A stretch of DNA of 64,000 nucleotides from contig NZ_BAZW01000022.1 in NCBI RefSeq assembly GCF_000974365.1, positions 1 to 64,000 on the forward strand. Direction: 5' to 3'. Positions 1-8,149 of the stretch are shown piece after piece. Both the position numbers and the translations under genes were made by a program. Below the pieces are notes generated by a model, which had not been told where the DNA came from, made no database searches, and saw only the letters and a program-made list of their open reading frames with translations. The stretch's first letter is position 1. Each line of letters begins with the position of its first letter. This DNA is from Geofilum rubicundum JCM 15548. Lineage in GTDB: Bacteria; Bacteroidota; Bacteroidia; Bacteroidales; Marinilabiliaceae.

Positions 1-204
1 ACGACAGCTGTTGTAACTGTAGTTGATGACACCGCAATCATTACACACCTGCTCATGACCACCCAAAGTGGCCGTTCGACACTGAACAATATTGTACAAA
101 ACCTTGATTTGTTTGGGCGATAGCTCACCGCTCTGCAACAAGGATTTCCCAAATTGACGGACAATGTGAGCCAACTCATGCTTGCTTATGCAGTGCTTTT
201 CCAT
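1..204 (-). CDS. IS91-family transposase, N-terminal part (runs off window)
   Basis: Reading leftward from the ATG at 204 the frame is open to base 1 (68 codons). The peptide begins MEKHCISKHELAHIVRQFG and contains ATLGGHEQVCNDCGVINYSY followed by NSCR. The Cys-x2-Cys and the NSCR segment match the N-terminal zinc-binding domain of IS91/IS801-type transposases, which are HUH single-strand-nicking enzymes that mobilise DNA by rolling circle. The catalytic part would lie left of the window. The start overlaps the end of the upstream recombinase gene by 29 bp, which suggests translational coupling. An alternative ATG at 179 is in another frame and gives no related product. Family call is by motif only; the element's left end is not visible. 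Confidence 0.75.
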   Translation of the reverse strand, partial: MEKHCISKHELAHIVRQFGKSLLQSGELSPKQIKVLYNIVQCRTATLGGHEQVCNDCGVINYSYNSCR

Positions 205-1090
205 AAAGTGTGTCTAAAGGGCTGTGAGGAGTAATGTGCTGGCACTGGGCTACGTGAAGATATATCATGGTTGTTGAGATGTCGGCATGGCCCAGAAGAT
301 CCCTTAGGGTTACGATGTTTAATCCTTGCTCCAATAAATGTGTAGCATAGGAGTGACGCAAGGAATGAAGATTGATACTTTTGGCGATAGAGGTTTTTTT
401 AAGGTTCTCCCGCATTACCCAGGATAGTCCTTTAACGCTGTAGCGTCCATCAGGCTCTTTACCGTTGAAAAGCCAAACAAGAGAATTTTCTGCACTGAGG
501 TATTTTTTGAGTCCTATGACCATTGCAGATGACAATGGAACAATCCGGTCTTTCTTGTATTTGCTCTGGCGAATATGGATGACCATGCGCTCAAAGTCAA
601 TATCTGATATCTTAAGATTGATGACCTCTTGCCCACGTAATCCGGCCGAATAGATGAGCGTAAGAATAATTCGGTGTTTAAGCAGCGTAGGAGCTGAAAA
701 CAGCATTTTTAGCTCCTGGCGATTCAATACAACCGGTAATTTGGTGTCTTGCTTTAATGAAGGCAGTGCAATGGCCTTTTTGTTCATGCCCAACAAACGG
801 TAGTAATACCTAAGGCCGTAAACCATGTGTTTGAAACTGCTGCGCGAAGGCGCATTAGGGTCGCGTGCCAGGGCTACCAGATACTCGTTAATTTCATCTT
901 CGATGACGTGTTCTGGCAATTTTTCAAAATGAATGACAAACAGAGCAATGCACCTGATGTAATTATTCAGGGTACTGGCGCTCTGGCCACGAAGAACCAC
1001 CTGATGTTCCAGCTTCAAGGCTCTGTCCTTAAATTCAGGAACCAGAACCATGGCGCGCTCAACAATAGTTAAGCTTGTTTTCTTTCTCAT
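176..1090 (-). CDS. Tyrosine recombinase/integrase linked to the IS91-type transposase
   Basis: 304 aa. The N-terminal SAM-like core-binding domain covers about residues 30-105 and the catalytic domain about 120-295. The full catalytic set is visible: Arg in SAGLRGQE, His-x2-Arg in LHSLRHSYATH, His in LLGHADIST, and the nucleophile Tyr in TTMIYLHV. It therefore looks active. The length is typical of XerC/D-like recombinases. It overlaps the following transposase gene. Some IS91-family elements are known to carry an extra tyrosine recombinase, so the pair is probably one mobile unit. The start codon lies on the inner edge of a perfect inverted repeat (1089-1124), and no Shine-Dalgarno sequence is seen. 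Confidence 0.9.
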   Translation of the reverse strand: MRKKTSLTIVERAMVLVPEFKDRALKLEHQVVLRGQSASTLNNYIRCIALFVIHFEKLPEHVIEDEINEYLVALARDPNAPSRSSFKHMVYGLRYYYRLLGMNKKAIALPSLKQDTKLPVVLNRQELKMLFSAPTLLKHRIILTLIYSAGLRGQEVINLKISDIDFERMVIHIRQSKYKKDRIVPLSSAMVIGLKKYLSAENSLVWLFNGKEPDGRYSVKGLSWVMRENLKKTSIAKSINLHSLRHSYATHLLEQGLNIVTLRDLLGHADISTTMIYLHVAQCQHITPHSPLDTLYGKALHKQA

Positions 1091-1124
1091 AACTGTATTA
1101 TTTTAAAGTGAATAATACAGTTAT
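1089..1124. promoter_or_regulatory. Perfect 14-8-14 inverted repeat at the recombinase start codon
   Basis: Left arm ATAACTGTATTATT (1089-1102), spacer TTAAAGTG (1103-1110), right arm AATAATACAGTTAT (1111-1124). The arms are exact reverse complements. The geometry (two arms of about 13-14 bp around a 6-8 bp spacer) is that of a tyrosine-recombinase core site such as loxP. The position over the start codon also fits an autoregulatory operator. Which role applies is inference. Confidence 0.6.
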
Positions 1125-1454
1125 AACGACTTGTGACTAAAAAGATTTATGCTATTTTTGAAAGGAGCTATCCCGGAGGATTTAGTTCAACATCATGTGT
1201 AAAACAATAGGGGTTAGATAGTTATGTGACATTTTCTGCCCCGCATCAAATTTTGTAACGGCAGACAACAACGACGCCCGCAAGCCCCCATCGTATGCTA
1301 AGGATAAACCAAGTTTTTGACCAGCATTTTATGCTGCAAATTTATATAAATCCACAGATGGAGTTTACCGGTTCACAACTGCTAAAAAAATCGATATACT
1401 AAATTCTAATAAAAAGAAATGAATAATGTTTCCAGAAAGAAAGAGGATGTAAGT
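1125..1454. other. Gene-free stretch between mobile element and secreted protein
   Basis: About 330 bases with no credible reading frame. The right end of the IS91-type element must lie somewhere here or just upstream, but IS91 elements lack clear terminal inverted repeats, so I cannot place it. I see no terminator and no clear TAnnTTTG promoter on the plus strand. Confidence 0.4.
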
Positions 1455-1973
1455 ATGAAGTGGAATATAAATCGTTTAGTCGTGGCCATCCTATTGGCAT
1501 TTCCTTTATTGCTTTCAGCACTATCGGCCCAAACCTTGAAGGTAAAACAACGCAGCGGCAACCAAACCGCCTACATCTTGAGCAACATACAAAAGATGAC
1601 TTTTCAAGACGGAAATGTCAACATTCAGGAAAAAGATAATACCACGGTAGTTCATGCCCTCGACGGATTAAGGCATCTCAACTTTTTTGAATCTACTACT
1701 ACCATTGATAGGGTATTAAAGCAGGAGAATAATGCCAATATGGTTATTTATCCGAACCCTTTCACTGACATACTTAATGTTGATTTAAGAGGCTCAAATG
1801 ACACAGAAGGCAGTATCACTATCTTCTGTTTGAACGGCAGAGTATTATTAACTCAAAAAAACAATGGTTCGGGGCCGGTCGCATTAAACTTAAGTCATTT
1901 ACCCAATGGCGTTTTTTTCTGTCGATATACCTCATCTACAGTCAATAAAAGCATTAAAATAATTAAGAAATAA
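1455..1973 (+). CDS. Secreted protein with T9SS type A C-terminal sorting domain
   Basis: About 172 aa from the ATG at 1455. An upstream in-frame ATG at 1419 would put 12 charged residues before the signal peptide, so 1455 is preferred. The start MKWNINRLVVAILLAFPLLL is a classical signal peptide, with cleavage probably after LSALSAQ. The last ~75 residues begin VIYPNPFTDILNVDL, contain GRVLL and LPNGVFFCRY, and end with lysines (KSIKIIKK). This is the T9SS type A sorting domain that directs export through the outer membrane and is removed at the surface. The middle part (about 90 residues) shows no recognisable domain and is unusually short for a T9SS cargo. The next gene follows after 12 bases. 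Confidence 0.85.
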   Translation: MKWNINRLVVAILLAFPLLLSALSAQTLKVKQRSGNQTAYILSNIQKMTFQDGNVNIQEKDNTTVVHALDGLRHLNFFESTTTIDRVLKQENNANMVIYPNPFTDILNVDLRGSNDTEGSITIFCLNGRVLLTQKNNGSGPVALNLSHLPNGVFFCRYTSSTVNKSIKIIKK

Positions 1974-1985
1974 GATAAAAAAATA

Positions 1986-3629
1986 ATGAGAAAGTATTTA
2001 ACCTTAGCCATAACATTACTTATAAATTGCTGCATTCAACTTTCAACTGTATCAGCTCAAAACGATACCATTTATTTTATGAAAGATGGATTGGTTATTC
2101 ATAAGCAATCTATTAAAATGGCAGATCTTGACAGTGTAATATTTTATCAGCCTGTTATAGATGCGCCTACAGCCGGGACTTTTATTGACACACGGGATGG
2201 GACTGGATACAATTGGGTGAAAATAGGCGACCAGATTTGGATGGCAGAAAACCTGAGATATTTACCAAGTGTTGTTGGCCCTGGAGCAGGATCGCAAACA
2301 ATTCCATATTATTATGTTTATGATTATGACGGCACTGATGTAACTGATGCAAAAGCATCAGTTAATTATGAGACATACGGCGTTTTATACAACTGGTCTT
2401 CCGCTATGGACGGAGCTGCGAGCAGCACAGAAAGCCCTAGTGGTGTGCAAGGCGTATGCCCCTCCGGTTGGCATTTACCAAGTGATGCAGATTGGACAAA
2501 ATTAACCGATTATCTTGGAGGTGAAAGCGTTTCGGGAGGTAAACTTAAAGAAACCGGAAGAACCCATTGGAACACTCCAAATACCGGAGCAACTAACGAA
2601 ACCGGTTTTACAGCCCTTCCGGGCGGCGACTGCAACGACATTAGTGCATTCAACTACATTGGCAATTACGGTTACTGGTGGAGTGCTACGGAGGGCAGTA
2701 GCAGTAACGCCTGGCAACGAAAAATGCACTACGTTTACAGCAACGTTTTCAGGTCCGAACTCAGGAAGGAGTTAGGTTTATCTGTCCGTTGTCTGAAAGA
2801 CACTCTTCCCCAACTCACCACCTACACGCTCACCCTCACCACCAATCCTCTTGAAGCAGGCACAACATTTGGTACTGGTCAATATGAAGCAGGTCAAGAA
2901 ATTAACCTTTCTGCTACAACCAATGCTGGATGGAGATTTTCAGAATGGACCCAAAGCGGAGAAACGATAAGCGAAATAGTGGATTTTACATACACGATGC
3001 CTGCAGAAAATATAACACTTACGGCGCGATTTAAGGACAACAGTAAAACAGACATAGTAGAAGTTCTTAACCCTGTAACCGGCCAGATATGGATGGACAG
3101 AAACCTGGGTGCTAGTCGGGCAGCAATTAGCAGAACGGATACGGCAGCCTATGGCAGTTTGTATCAATGGGGCAGAGGAGGGGATGGACATGAAAAAAGA
3201 ACATCCGGAACAACCACAAATTTAAGTAGTGGTGACATACCCGGACATGGCTACTTTATAATTAATGAACAAAGCCCATTGAATTGGCGCAGCACACATA
3301 ATGCCAATTTGTGGCAAGGTGTTAGTGGCATTAATAATCCTTGCCCGGACGGCTACCGGCTGCCAACTGAGGCAGAGTTAGAAGCCGAACGGATAAGTTG
3401 GGAAAGTATTGATTCAGAAGAAGAATTTCTCTCACCTCTAAAGATGCCGGCTGGAGGTGTTCGAAGAAGTGATGATGGCTCAAACCTGAATGTGGGATTC
3501 TACGGTGTTTATTGGTCGAGTTCACTGTTTGACATCTATTCGAAGGCACTATACATAAGTGGTACTGGTGGTTTTATCAGCAATAATAGCCGTGCAAGTG
3601 GCGCCTCTGTGCGTTGTATTAAGGAATAA
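1986..3629 (+). CDS. FISUMP-domain secreted protein with two paralogous domains
   Basis: 547 aa. It starts with a signal peptide (MRKYLTLAITLLINCCIQLS, cleavage near SAQ). Two FISUMP domains (Fibrobacter succinogenes major paralogous domain) are visible. The first is at about residues 65-270, with GDQIWMAENLRYLP, CPSGWHLPSDADW and a closing SVRCLKD. The second is at about 360-547, with TGQIWMDRNLGA, CPDGYRLPTEAELE and a closing SVRCIKE. Between them (about 275-350) lies an InlB-like repeat with WRFSEWTQSG. The protein ends at the second FISUMP domain without a T9SS sorting signal, unlike its neighbour. It is probably surface or periplasmic; FISUMP ligands are not well defined. It is likely co-transcribed with the preceding gene. 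Confidence 0.85.
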   Translation: MRKYLTLAITLLINCCIQLSTVSAQNDTIYFMKDGLVIHKQSIKMADLDSVIFYQPVIDAPTAGTFIDTRDGTGYNWVKIGDQIWMAENLRYLPSVVGPGAGSQTIPYYYVYDYDGTDVTDAKASVNYETYGVLYNWSSAMDGAASSTESPSGVQGVCPSGWHLPSDADWTKLTDYLGGESVSGGKLKETGRTHWNTPNTGATNETGFTALPGGDCNDISAFNYIGNYGYWWSATEGSSSNAWQRKMHYVYSNVFRSELRKELGLSVRCLKDTLPQLTTYTLTLTTNPLEAGTTFGTGQYEAGQEINLSATTNAGWRFSEWTQSGETISEIVDFTYTMPAENITLTARFKDNSKTDIVEVLNPVTGQIWMDRNLGASRAAISRTDTAAYGSLYQWGRGGDGHEKRTSGTTTNLSSGDIPGHGYFIINEQSPLNWRSTHNANLWQGVSGINNPCPDGYRLPTEAELEAERISWESIDSEEEFLSPLKMPAGGVRRSDDGSNLNVGFYGVYWSSSLFDIYSKALYISGTGGFISNNSRASGASVRCIKE

Positions 3630-3646
3630 TTATAGGGTAAGATAAT

Positions 3647-3742
3647 ATGAGGAGTGCTATAGCCAGCGGATGCATAGATTTTATCCTCTCACCTGAAAAT
3701 ATAGCCCAGGAAATTATACGGATTATGAAGGCAAGTAAATAA
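3647..3742 (+). pseudogene. Remnant of CheB-type methylesterase C-terminus
   Basis: A 31-codon frame reads SAIASGCIDFILSPENIAQE, then IIRIMKASK and stop. This resembles the end of the CheB methylesterase domain, where Ser-Ala-Ile-x-x-Gly-x-x-Asp is followed by Pro-x-x-Ile. No catalytic Ser-His-Asp part is present upstream, so only a stub remains. It is probably debris from a deleted CheB/CheR gene. The identification rests on one short motif. Confidence 0.45.
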
Positions 3743-3941
3743 ATGAAGCCCGACGTGCAGTTGCCAAAACTGAAAGGAAAAAACCTAAAAAGTTTCCTAA
3801 ACCTTTACTCTATTATCACTATTTTTACGACGTAAAGGAGGCTGTTCCCAAACGCGCGGTACTTGTGCTGAAAATACGCTTTAACAACAAACCCAACGGT
3901 TTTTCCTGCTGAATAAACAATTACAATAAATAATTAGATAC
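3743..3941. other. Gene-free stretch upstream of galE
   Basis: It contains a stop-to-stop frame of about 57 codons (roughly 3737-3911) with a Lys/Pro-rich start and LLYYHYFYDVKEAV. It has no start codon and no family I recognise, and may be more debris linked to the CheB stub. No terminator or clear promoter is seen. Confidence 0.3.
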
Positions 3942-4967
3942 ATGAGCAAAAAAATTCTTGTCACAGGTGGCACCGGGTATATTGGGTCACATACAGTGGT
4001 TGAACTGCAAAATGCCGGGTTTGAGGTGGTCATTGCAGACAATCTGTCCAATTCGAAAATTGAAGTGGTGGACGCCATAGAGAAAATAACCGGTCAACGA
4101 CCCGCTTTTGAAAAGACCGATTTGTCGAATGCCATCGAGACCAGGGATTTATTTGACAAGCACACGGATATCGTGGCCATTATTCATTTTGCGGCTTTTA
4201 AGGCGGTTGGTGAATCGGTACAAAAACCTTTGGAATACTACCAGAACAACCTGAATTCCCTGATCAACATCCTCGATAACATGCGCCGCCTGCAAATTGC
4301 CAGTCTGGTCTTCAGCTCAAGCTGCACGGTTTATGGTCAGCCCGACCACCTTCCGGTGACCGAGCAAACGCCCCGAAAGCCGGCCGAGTCACCTTATGGA
4401 AACACCAAGGCCATTAGTGAGGACGTGATGCGCGACTTCTGTCAGGTTAACCCTGAAATCAACTGCATCGCCTTACGCTATTTTAATCCTATTGGTGCGC
4501 ATCCGACAGCCCTGATAGGTGAGCTGCCCCTGGGCGTGCCTAACAACCTGGTTCCCTTTATTACACAAACGGCGGCCGGTCTGCGAAAAGAACTGAGCAT
4601 TTTTGGTGATGACTATGACACCCCTGACGGTACGGCCATTCGGGATTATATTAACGTGGTAGACTTGTCAGAAGCGCACGTGGTGGCCATTAACCGCCTC
4701 ATCAAAAAAAATCAAAAGGCCAACTACGAATTTTTCAACGTGGGCACCGGCCAGGGCGTATCGGTGATGCAACTGGTCAAAACCTTCATGGAAGTCACCG
4801 GCGTAAACCTTCCCTACACCATTGCACCTCGACGTGCCGGGGATATTGAAAAGATATGGGCGGACACCACTTTCTCAAATAAAGAGCTGGGCTGGGAAGC
4901 TAAAAAAACGGTTGAAGAAACCCTGCAATCGGCCTGGGCGTGGGAAAAAAATGTCAGAGGCATTTAA
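3942..4967 (+). CDS. galE: UDP-glucose 4-epimerase
   Basis: 341 aa, the usual GalE length. It interconverts UDP-glucose and UDP-galactose in the cytoplasm, feeding polysaccharide and LPS synthesis. The N-terminal NAD-binding loop is GGTGYIGSH (residues 8-16). The catalytic set is Ser in FSSSCTVYG with Tyr-x3-Lys in SPYGNTKAI. The motif ALRYFNPIGAHP is typical of GalE and separates it from dTDP-glucose dehydratases. It precedes rfbB by about 120 bp on the same strand, so the two probably form a nucleotide-sugar unit. The start MSKKILVTGG is well placed. Confidence 0.95.
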   Translation: MSKKILVTGGTGYIGSHTVVELQNAGFEVVIADNLSNSKIEVVDAIEKITGQRPAFEKTDLSNAIETRDLFDKHTDIVAIIHFAAFKAVGESVQKPLEYYQNNLNSLINILDNMRRLQIASLVFSSSCTVYGQPDHLPVTEQTPRKPAESPYGNTKAISEDVMRDFCQVNPEINCIALRYFNPIGAHPTALIGELPLGVPNNLVPFITQTAAGLRKELSIFGDDYDTPDGTAIRDYINVVDLSEAHVVAINRLIKKNQKANYEFFNVGTGQGVSVMQLVKTFMEVTGVNLPYTIAPRRAGDIEKIWADTTFSNKELGWEAKKTVEETLQSAWAWEKNVRGI

Positions 4968-5086
4968 ACCAGATCTGAACCCTTTCGTCAAATCATTATT
5001 GGTTGGATGGGGATTATTAAGTAATTTGAAACCCATTAAGAAGGAATAGGCTTTTATTACCAATCATTTTAAATGCGCAACAAAGA

Positions 5087-6139
5087 ATGAAAAAAATATT
5101 AATAACAGGGGGAGCAGGTTTTATTGGGTCTCATGTCGTTCGCCTAATGGTCAACAAGTATCCAGATTACAAAATCATTAATCTGGATGCTTTAACCTAT
5201 GCCGGGAATCTTGAAAACCTCAAGGACATTGAGCACAAAAACAACTATGAATTTGTCAAGGGTGATATCACGGACCCCAAGGTTGTTGGCCGTCTTTTCG
5301 GCACCAATCAGTTCGACGGCATCATCCATTTGGCGGCCGAATCGCATGTGGACAGAAGCATCAGTAACCCGATGGAGTTCATCAACAGCAACATTGTGGG
5401 GACGGTAACCTTATTGAATGCGGCCAGAGAACAGTGGAAGGACAAAATGGAGAGCAAGCGCTTTTACCACATTTCTACAGACGAAGTCTATGGTTCATTG
5501 GGAGAAACCGGGCTGTTTACAGAAACAACGGCCTACGATCCCCGCAGTCCCTACTCTGCCTCAAAAGCCAGCTCTGACCACCTGGTCAGGGCTTATTACC
5601 ACACTTTTGGGTTGCCCATCGTGATCAGCAACTGCTCCAACAACTATGGGCCCAACCAGTTTCCTGAGAAACTATTGCCCCTGGCCATCAATAACATTCT
5701 GAACAAAAAACCCATTCCCGTTTATGGAAAGGGAGACAATATCCGCGACTGGTTGTATGTCGAAGATCATGCAGCGGCCATTGATGTGATATATCATGGG
5801 GGAAGAAATGGCGAAACCTATAATATTGGCGGCATCAATGAGTGGAAAAACATTGACCTGATTAAGCTATTGTGCCAGGTCATGGACGAGCAGCTGAATC
5901 GCCCCAAAGGCGATGCCGAGCAACTGATTACCTTTGTAAAGGACAGATCCGGACACGATCAGCGCTATGCCATTGATTCATCCAAACTGATGAAAGAACT
6001 GGGCTGGAAGCCATCCCTGCAATTTGAAGAAGGTCTGGTCAAAACCGTCAAATGGTACCTGGACAACCTCGATTGGATGAAGCGGGTGATGTCGGGCGAA
6101 TACGAATCGTATTACAATGATCAATACGGCGACCGTTAA
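5087..6139 (+). CDS. rfbB: dTDP-glucose 4,6-dehydratase
   Basis: 350 aa. It converts dTDP-glucose to dTDP-4-keto-6-deoxyglucose, the first step toward dTDP-L-rhamnose and other deoxysugars. The Rossmann loop is GGAGFIGSH. The dehydratase signature ISTDEVYGSLG carries the catalytic Asp-Glu pair, and SPYSASKASSDHL gives the Tyr-x3-Lys. NCSNNYGPNQFPEKLLP and the Arg in DNIRDWLYVEDH are typical of RmlB/RfbB. The other rml genes are not in this window. It ends just before a strong bidirectional terminator. Confidence 0.95.
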   Translation: MKKILITGGAGFIGSHVVRLMVNKYPDYKIINLDALTYAGNLENLKDIEHKNNYEFVKGDITDPKVVGRLFGTNQFDGIIHLAAESHVDRSISNPMEFINSNIVGTVTLLNAAREQWKDKMESKRFYHISTDEVYGSLGETGLFTETTAYDPRSPYSASKASSDHLVRAYYHTFGLPIVISNCSNNYGPNQFPEKLLPLAINNILNKKPIPVYGKGDNIRDWLYVEDHAAAIDVIYHGGRNGETYNIGGINEWKNIDLIKLLCQVMDEQLNRPKGDAEQLITFVKDRSGHDQRYAIDSSKLMKELGWKPSLQFEEGLVKTVKWYLDNLDWMKRVMSGEYESYYNDQYGDR

Positions 6140-6166
6140 TAAAACGATCGTGAACTAACCACCAAT

Positions 6167-6195
6167 AAAAAATGCGGCCCGGAGCCGCATTTTTT
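6167..6195. terminator. Bidirectional intrinsic terminator between rfbB and glmS
   Basis: Perfect 12-bp stem AAAAAATGCGGC / GCCGCATTTTTT with loop CCGGA. The A tract on one side and the T tract on the other let it serve both convergent genes. Confidence 0.9.
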
Positions 6196-6224
6196 ATACC
6201 CATCTTTTGAAAAGTTCCCTGCCC

Positions 6225-8060
6225 CTACTCCACCGTTACCGATTTAGCCAGGTTACGGGGCTGATCCACATTGCATCCACGCATCAAAGCGATGTGATAA
6301 GACAGAATCTGAAGCGGAATTACCGCCAATAGCGGAGAAACAGCCTCGTGGCAATCCGGTATTTCAATGATATGGTCGGCCATCTTGCGAATGATTTTAT
6401 CGCCTTTGGTGACCACCGCAATCACTTTTCCCTTGCGGGCCTTCACCTCCTGAATGTTGCTCACCATTTTTTCGTAGGACTCGTCATTGGCAGCCAATGC
6501 CAACACCGGCATATTCTCATCAATCAGTGCAATAGGTCCGTGTTTCATCTCTGCTGCCGGATAACCTTCGGCGTGGATGTAAGAAATCTCTTTCAGTTTC
6601 AGGGCACCTTCGAGTGCCACTGGAAAAAGTAATCCGCGTCCCATGTACAGCGCATTGCTCACATCCTTATAAACAGCGGCAATTTCAGCAATCTTATGCT
6701 CCTCCTTCAATATCTCCTCTATCTTTTTGGGCACCTGAATAAGTTCTTTAATGAGATGCTTGTATTCTGAAGCAGACAAGGCCTGACGCTTGCTGCCGAG
6801 CAGCAAAGCCATCATCGTTAACACCGTAATTTGTGAGGTAAACGCCTTGGTGGAAGCCACACCTATTTCTATGCCTGCATGGGTATAAACCCCGGCATCC
6901 GTTTCGCGCGAAATGGATGATCCTGCGACATTACAGATACCCAGAATGGTGGCATCGGTCTCCCGCACTTTGCGTATCGCGGCCAGGGTATCGGCCGTTT
7001 CACCGCTTTGAGAGATGGCAATCACCAAATCATCTTTCTCCAGAATGGGATCCCTGTACCGGAATTCAGAGGCATACTCCACCTCCACCGGAATACGGGC
7101 ATACTGTTCAAACAGGTATTCACCCACCAAACCTGCATGCCAGGAGGTTCCACAAGCCACAATGATAATTCGGCGTGCTTTGATTAGTTGGGGCATCACA
7201 TCCAGAATGCCACCCAAAAAAATCTTACTTTCATCCATGGAAATCCGGCCACGAAAAGTATCCTGAATGGTCACCGGTTGCTCATGAATTTCCTTGAGCA
7301 TGAAATGTTCATAGTCGCCCTTATCAATATGATCGATGGAAAGACTGATTTTTTTAATATCGGGTGTTTTGCTATCATTACCCAAATTTTTTAACTCCAG
7401 ACTATCCTGACGAATAACCGCCACCTCTTCATCGTTCAGGTAGATGACCTGATCGGTGTACTCAACAATGGGCGTTGCATCGGAAGCCAAAAAATACTCA
7501 TTATCGCCCACGCCAACAACCAGCGGACTACCCTTGCGGGCTGCAATCAATTGTCCCGGTTCATCTTCGCAGGTAATTACCAATCCGTAAGCTCCCACAA
7601 CCCGTGTCAAGGCCAGTCGAACCGCCAGCTCAGCAGTGACTTTTTGCTCCAGATAGATGTTCTCTATTAAATTCGCCAACACTTCGGTATCCGTCTCACT
7701 TTTAAATTGATACCCTCTGCTCTTCAATTCCTTGCGCAGGTGGGAATAGTTTTCAATTATGCCATTGTGAACCACAAAAAACTTCCCATTCATGGATTGG
7801 TGGGGATGGGCATTGACATCGTTGGGCTCGCCGTGTGTCGCCCATCGGGTATGTCCCATTCCAATCGTCCCGGAGATGTCCTGATCCTTGGACAACATCT
7901 CCAAATCCTTAACTTTTCCTTTGCATTTATACACATGCGTCTCTCCGTTCAGCAAAGCAATTCCTGCTGAATCATACCCTCTGTATTCGAGTCTCTGCAG
8001 CCCCTTAATAAGTATCGGATAAGCGGTTCGCCCGCCAACATAAGCAACTATTCCGCACAT
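6225..8060 (-). CDS. glmS: Glutamine-fructose-6-phosphate aminotransferase (isomerizing)
   Basis: 611 aa. It makes glucosamine-6-phosphate from fructose-6-phosphate and glutamine, the entry to UDP-GlcNAc for peptidoglycan and lipid A. The start MCGIVAYVGG places the nucleophile Cys at position 2 after Met removal. The class II glutamine amidotransferase domain covers about residues 1-230 (GHTRWATHG, VVHNGIIENY). It is followed by two SIS sugar-isomerase domains (about 290-420 with CGTSWHAG and SQSGETADT, and 460-600). The C-terminus QPRNLAKSVTVE is canonical. No ribozyme-like leader is evident upstream. It is followed leftward by the shared terminator. Confidence 0.97.
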   Translation of the reverse strand: MCGIVAYVGGRTAYPILIKGLQRLEYRGYDSAGIALLNGETHVYKCKGKVKDLEMLSKDQDISGTIGMGHTRWATHGEPNDVNAHPHQSMNGKFFVVHNGIIENYSHLRKELKSRGYQFKSETDTEVLANLIENIYLEQKVTAELAVRLALTRVVGAYGLVITCEDEPGQLIAARKGSPLVVGVGDNEYFLASDATPIVEYTDQVIYLNDEEVAVIRQDSLELKNLGNDSKTPDIKKISLSIDHIDKGDYEHFMLKEIHEQPVTIQDTFRGRISMDESKIFLGGILDVMPQLIKARRIIIVACGTSWHAGLVGEYLFEQYARIPVEVEYASEFRYRDPILEKDDLVIAISQSGETADTLAAIRKVRETDATILGICNVAGSSISRETDAGVYTHAGIEIGVASTKAFTSQITVLTMMALLLGSKRQALSASEYKHLIKELIQVPKKIEEILKEEHKIAEIAAVYKDVSNALYMGRGLLFPVALEGALKLKEISYIHAEGYPAAEMKHGPIALIDENMPVLALAANDESYEKMVSNIQEVKARKGKVIAVVTKGDKIIRKMADHIIEIPDCHEAVSPLLAVIPLQILSYHIALMRGCNVDQPRNLAKSVTVE

Positions 8061-8149
8061 AATTATATTCTTTTAGTTTCTGTTATTATTTGGTCCTGGC
8101 AAGGCACCCATTTACCGCTGTCTTGCTGACCTCTATTCATAATATTTGA

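Noticed and set aside
1190-1222. GTTCAAC … GTTAGAT resembling the outer core sites of an integron attC
   Set aside because: Only about 21 bases separate them, the arms are not complementary beyond the core motifs, and the nearby recombinase lacks the extra IntI segment.
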